Shown here: piece after piece, positions 35,377 through 38,265 of the stretch
Layout: each line of letters begins with the position of its first letter
Numbering within the stretch: the stretch's first letter is position 1
Source of the DNA: Rickettsiales bacterium
GTDB taxonomy: Bacteria; Pseudomonadota; Alphaproteobacteria; Rickettsiales; JALZUV01
Direction of reading: 5' to 3'
DNA length: 38,265 nt
NCBI GenBank assembly: GCA_029252805.1
Contig: JAQXAR010000037.1
Span: 1 to 38,265 of the forward strand
Position numbers and translations under genes: made by a program
Notes under the pieces: generated by a model
What the model was told of the DNA's origin: nothing
What the model saw: the letters and a program-made list of their open reading frames with translations, nothing else
Databases searched by the model: none

Positions 35377-35787
35377 CTAATCCGCCGTAAACCCGCGCAG
35401 GCCGATCTCATCGAGTTCGGCATCTTCTTTGCGTTTGAGGGTGGCGGCTTCTTCTTCATCTTTCATCTCTTTGGCGATCTCGAGCTGTTTTAGTTCGGCA
35501 AAAGCGCCGGTGATTGCATCGCGTTGCGCCTCGATGAGCTTACTCAGTGTCTTTTTATTTTCACGCAAGGTTTCTTGCTTCATCTCATTTCCCTTGGCAA
35601 ACTCGCCAAAGTAACGTGCCATCTCTGGCTGCTCGGCAGCAATATTTGCCTCGCGCTGCAATTCATCACGTAATACCTTGGCATTCACCTCCAGCTTATC
35701 CATCTCTTCTTCTAGCTGCACCAACATGCGGCGTTTTTCATCCAAGTCACGCTGCTTGAGATCGATCAAGGTTGAGAGGGACTTCAT
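35377..35787 (-). CDS. fliJ: Flagellar export protein FliJ-like coiled coil
   Basis: FliJ is the stalk-like coiled-coil partner of the FliI ATPase in the flagellar type III export apparatus. The 136-residue protein is a nearly continuous heptad-rich helix (LIDLKQRDLDEKRRMLVQLEEEMDKLE and the later KKTLSKLIEAQRDAI), of the right length and position for FliJ. Sequence conservation in this family is low, so the call rests mainly on structure and its place directly behind fliI, whose stop codon lies two bases before this ATG at 35787. An in-frame TTG at 35793 would overlap the fliI stop. Confidence 0.8.
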   Translation of the reverse strand: MKSLSTLIDLKQRDLDEKRRMLVQLEEEMDKLEVNAKVLRDELQREANIAAEQPEMARYFGEFAKGNEMKQETLRENKKTLSKLIEAQRDAITGAFAELKQLEIAKEMKDEEEAATLKRKEDAELDEIGLRGFTAD

Positions 35788-35789
35788 TA

Positions 35790-37112
35790 TCAACCGCCCT
35801 GCAAAATATGCGCGAGGGCATCATAGCCTTGTTCGAGGCTGCTATATTCATCAATCGCCTGACGCAAGAAATCTTCAAATTGCGGATGAAAGTGAATCGC
35901 GCGATCCACTTCTTCATTGCTACCCTTCTTATAGGCCCCAAGGCGAATCATCTCCGCCATATCATCGTAAGTCGTCATGAGGGCGCGGGCCTGCATCAGC
36001 AGATCATTCTCCTCCTGCGTATTACAATGCGGCAGGGCCCGCGAGACGGAATGCAAAATATTAATCGCCGGGAAACGTCCGCGCTGCGCAATTTTACGAT
36101 CGAGCATAATATGCCCATCGAGAATACCGCGTACCGCATCCGAAATCGGCTCATTCGTATCGTCGCCTTCCACCAGCACCGAGAACAACCCCGTGATCGC
36201 ACCTTGTCCCGGCTCGCCCGGCCCCGCACGTTCCAGCAGTTTTGGTAATTCGGTAAAGACGGTCGGCGTGTAACCTTTACTGGTCGGGGGTTCGCCCGCC
36301 GATAATCCGATCTCACGCTGCGCCATGGCAAAACGCGTCACACTATCCATCATGCAGAGCACTTCTTTGCCCTGATCGCGAAAATATTCTGCGATCGCCA
36401 TCGTCACATATGCCGACTGCCGACGTTTGAGCGCCGAATCTGCCGAAGTCGCCACGACCACGACTGAGCGCTTCATACCTTCTTCACCCAAATTATCTTC
36501 AATAAACTCCTGAACCTCACGTCCACGCTCGCCGATCAGGCCGATCACATTCACATCGGCAGAAGAATATTTCGCAATCATCGACATCATGATCGATTTA
36601 CCCACGCCCGAACCGGCGAAAATCCCCATACGCTGCCCACGGCACATGGAAAGAAAGGTGTTAATCGCGCGAATCCCGAGATCCACTTTACCCTGCACCC
36701 GCTCACGGCGGTTCGCTTGCGGGGGGCTGGCTTTTAACAAGTAAGCTTCTTGGCCTTGCGTTAACGGGCCTTTATCATCGGCGGACTCGCCCATCGCATC
36801 GACTACGCGGCCAAGCCAACTATCATCCGGATAGATACTTGAATTGGCGCCTAGCACTCTCACGGCAGAACCTAAGCGCACACCATCGGAAGAAGAAAAG
36901 GGCATCAATAAGGCACTTTCCTGCTCGAACCCTACTACTTCACACACAATCGGATCATGGGAGGCGCGCTGCACAATTTCGCATCGGTCGCCAATCGACA
37001 AGAACGAAGTGACCCCACTACATTGCAGCAATAAGCCACGTACAGCCGTAATCTTTCCACGGTACTCTGTCGTCGGAACCCGCTCTATTTCTACTATAAC
37101 ACCATCAGCCAT
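35790..37112 (-). CDS. fliI: Flagellum-specific ATP synthase FliI
   Basis: FliI is the hexameric ATPase that energises flagellar protein export. The 440-residue protein has an N-terminal beta-barrel, the Walker A motif AGSGVGKS (about 166-173), the family block VIGLIGERGREVQEFIEDNLG, and Walker B LCMMDSVTRFAMAQREIGLSAGEPPTSKGYTPTVF. It lacks the features of F1-ATPase beta subunits. A type III secretion ATPase would look similar, but the neighbours fliJ and ctrA argue for the flagellar version; this order also occurs in Caulobacter and relatives. It is divergent from ctrA, and the spacer has many TTAA half-sites that could control both. Confidence 0.94.
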   Translation of the reverse strand: MADGVIVEIERVPTTEYRGKITAVRGLLLQCSGVTSFLSIGDRCEIVQRASHDPIVCEVVGFEQESALLMPFSSSDGVRLGSAVRVLGANSSIYPDDSWLGRVVDAMGESADDKGPLTQGQEAYLLKASPPQANRRERVQGKVDLGIRAINTFLSMCRGQRMGIFAGSGVGKSIMMSMIAKYSSADVNVIGLIGERGREVQEFIEDNLGEEGMKRSVVVVATSADSALKRRQSAYVTMAIAEYFRDQGKEVLCMMDSVTRFAMAQREIGLSAGEPPTSKGYTPTVFTELPKLLERAGPGEPGQGAITGLFSVLVEGDDTNEPISDAVRGILDGHIMLDRKIAQRGRFPAINILHSVSRALPHCNTQEENDLLMQARALMTTYDDMAEMIRLGAYKKGSNEEVDRAIHFHPQFEDFLRQAIDEYSSLEQGYDALAHILQGG

Positions 37113-37165
37113 ATTCCAATTGTGGGGCGAATTCGCTACAACGCAAGTAATATAGCTCGTGAATA

Positions 37166-37247
37166 TTAAGAAATGATGACTTAAATCAGTTTAGGATTGT
37201 AAAAAGTTAACGAATATGGTTAACTATTTGGGTATTAACTAATTTAA
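37166..37247. promoter_or_regulatory. Cluster of TTAA half-sites upstream of ctrA and fliI
   Basis: Six TTAA sequences occur in 82 bases (37166, 37181, 37207, 37220, 37235, 37244), three of them as TTAAC. CtrA binds TTAA-N7-TTAA; none of the gaps here is exactly seven (they are 11, 22, 9, 11 and 5), so individual sites would be imperfect. The region lies between divergent fliI and ctrA, where CtrA control of both is expected from Caulobacter. Confidence 0.4.
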
Positions 37248-37259
37248 AAGAGGTATGCA

Positions 37260-37979
37260 ATGCGCGTATTGCTCGTTGAAGACGATCCATCCACCGCCAA
37301 AGCGATTGAACTCTCATTGGCTTCCGAAGGCATTATTTGCGATACAACCGAACTCGGCGAAGAAGGCCTCGAGATTGGTAAAATCTACGATTATGACATT
37401 ATCATTCTTGATTTGATGCTTCCTGATATTGACGGTTACGAAGTGCTTCGTCGCTTCCGTGCAGCAAAAGTTGCGACACCGATCTTGATCCTTTCAGGTC
37501 TTTCTGGCCCAGGTCAGAAAATTAAAGGCCTTGGTTATGGCGCAGATGATTATCTGACCAAACCATTCAATAAAGGTGAGCTGATCGCACGTATTCAAGC
37601 AATTGTACGTCGTTCAAAAGGTCATTCAGAATCCATCATCCGCACAGGCAAGCTATCGGTTAACCTCGATACTCGTACCGTGGAAGTGGCTGATAAGCCG
37701 TTACACCTTACCAGTAAGGAATATGGCATTATTGAACTTCTCTCTTTGCGTAAAGGTTCAACCCTGACCAAAGAAATGTTCCTCAACCACCTTTACGGCG
37801 GTATTGATGAGCCTGAGCTAAAGATTATTGACGTATTCGTTTGCAAACTTCGCAAGAAACTTCAAACCGCTTCCGGTGGCGAAAACTATATCGAAACCGT
37901 TTGGGGTCGTGGTTACGTGCTAAAGGAGCCTGAAGGTTCTGAAGCGACCACAACAACGAAAGAAGAAGCGCCTGCATAA
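37260..37979 (+). CDS. ctrA: Cell-cycle response regulator CtrA
   Basis: CtrA is the essential OmpR-type regulator that controls replication start, division and flagellar genes in alphaproteobacteria. The receiver starts [20 protein letters not shown], with phospho-acceptor Asp51 in [20 protein letters not shown] and Lys101 in [13 protein letters not shown]; both are at the positions of Caulobacter CtrA. The winged-helix DNA-binding domain (about 125-228) has [17 protein letters not shown] and [25 protein letters not shown], the CtrA-specific recognition block. The tail is acidic and ends APA. AGAGG about six bases before the ATG is the binding site. It is followed by a strong terminator. Confidence 0.97.
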   Translation: MRVLLVEDDPSTAKAIELSLASEGIICDTTELGEEGLEIGKIYDYDIIILDLMLPDIDGYEVLRRFRAAKVATPILILSGLSGPGQKIKGLGYGADDYLTKPFNKGELIARIQAIVRRSKGHSESIIRTGKLSVNLDTRTVEVADKPLHLTSKEYGIIELLSLRKGSTLTKEMFLNHLYGGIDEPELKIIDVFVCKLRKKLQTASGGENYIETVWGRGYVLKEPEGSEATTTTKEEAPA

Positions 37980-38003
37980 GCAGACGTAAGCTTCTAAGAA
38001 CAA

Positions 38004-38038
38004 AAAAAAGGCCGGGGAGGAATCCTCGGCCTTTTTTA
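38004..38038 (+). terminator. Rho-independent terminator of ctrA
   Basis: AAGGCCGGGGA pairs with TCCTCGGCCTT around a GGAA loop (one wobble), flanked by an A-run and a run of six T. It would stop transcription on both strands, and starts about 25 bases after the ctrA stop codon. Confidence 0.92.
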
Positions 38039-38054
38039 TTGTTCACTCTACACG

Positions 38055-38139
38055 TGTCACCCCGTCGCATGACGGAGCCTGGAAGTAACCCGAGAACCTT
38101 AAGAATAAATCTGGATGCCGCCATAAAGACGGCATGACA
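38055..38139. repeat. Composite palindromic repeat, TGTCA...TGACA ends
   Basis: The 85-base stretch begins TGTCA and ends TGACA. It contains two hairpins: CCGTC/GACGG (38062-38075) and ATGCCG/CGGCAT (38115-38135); the second is preceded by CTGG, as in the repeats at 12453 and 19963. It occupies the gap between the ctrA terminator and the terminal inverted repeat and codes for nothing evident. Confidence 0.5.
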
Positions 38140-38153
38140 ATAATAAAAAATTA

Positions 38154-38265
38154 AGGGGCTGACACCTAACATTTAAATTGTTAGGAGTTATTGATGTATA
38201 TAAAGCATTGTAAGTTATCGAGAAATAAGCAGTTAGAGTTGATAAAATATTTCATTGCGGGTTCT
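38154..38265. repeat. Right copy of terminal inverted repeat
   Basis: This is the exact reverse complement of positions 5-116, starting AGGGGCTGACACC on its inner side and running to the last base of the window. The element presumably continues outside on both sides. Confidence 0.9.

Overview
The window is a chromosomal segment of an alphaproteobacterium of moderate GC content. The best evidence is a CtrA-type cell-cycle regulator next to fliI and fliJ, a tig-clpP-clpX-lon run leading to an HU gene and tRNA-Val/tRNA-Asp, an EnvC-type gene followed by ctpA, a divergent polysaccharide deacetylase and rppH, and a two-subunit glycine decarboxylase. The order cannot be fixed from sequence alone. 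The fliI and fliJ genes imply a flagellum. Nothing recognisable as phage, CRISPR or an intact transposase is present. The window begins and ends inside two inverted copies of the same sequence (112 bp, identical), so it is probably bounded by a multi-copy element.

Layout. 0.2-6.0 kb (+): gpmI, EnvC-like activator, ctpA, DUF610 deacetylase-like protein and rppH, tightly packed. 6.1-6.7 kb (-): family 5 uracil-DNA glycosylase. 6.85-8.85 kb (+): groES-groEL with a strong terminator. 9.06-10.18 kb (+): periplasmic cupredoxin plus FTR1 iron permease behind a promoter overlapped by a Fur-like box. 10.2-13.9 kb (-): htpG, a truncated GIY-YIG gene and gatB. 13.9-15.4 kb: tRNA-Gly, an orphan gene (+), tRNA-Asp, tRNA-Val and HU (-). 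15.7-17.4 kb (+): a second, larger orphan gene lying between hup and lon. 17.4-23.9 kb (-): lon, clpX, clpP, tig and a membrane J-domain protein. 24.0 kb (+): tRNA-Arg. 24.1-25.2 kb (-): an atypical response regulator with Glu at the phosphorylation position. 25.2-25.5 kb: divergent spacer with consensus DnaA boxes beside a very AT-rich stretch. 25.5-30.5 kb (+): gcvT, gcvH, gcvPA, gcvPB and an isoprenylcysteine/phospholipid methyltransferase-like protein. 30.5-32.7 kb (-): PBP1A. 32.8-35.0 kb (+): cyaY and an MsbA-like ABC exporter. 35.0-35.4 kb: gene-free, highly structured region. 35.4-37.1 kb (-): fliJ and fliI. 37.3-38.0 kb (+): ctrA with a strong terminator.

How the genes work together. 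The middle of the window is a protein quality-control cluster (GroESL, HtpG, Lon, ClpXP, trigger factor, J-domain protein), and groES, htpG and lon each have an upstream sequence resembling a sigma-32 promoter. The first block and the PBP1A gene serve the envelope. The gcv genes encode a full T/H/P set for glycine cleavage (L protein not in the window). CtrA, the FliI/FliJ export ATPase pair and the atypical receiver protein point to cell-cycle and motility control.

Most of the window is ordinary housekeeping DNA. The places that deserve a second look are the DnaA-box spacer at 25.27-25.36 kb, the structured intergenic region at 35.1-35.3 kb, the Glu-substituted receiver protein, the two orphan genes around hup, and the terminal inverted repeat.
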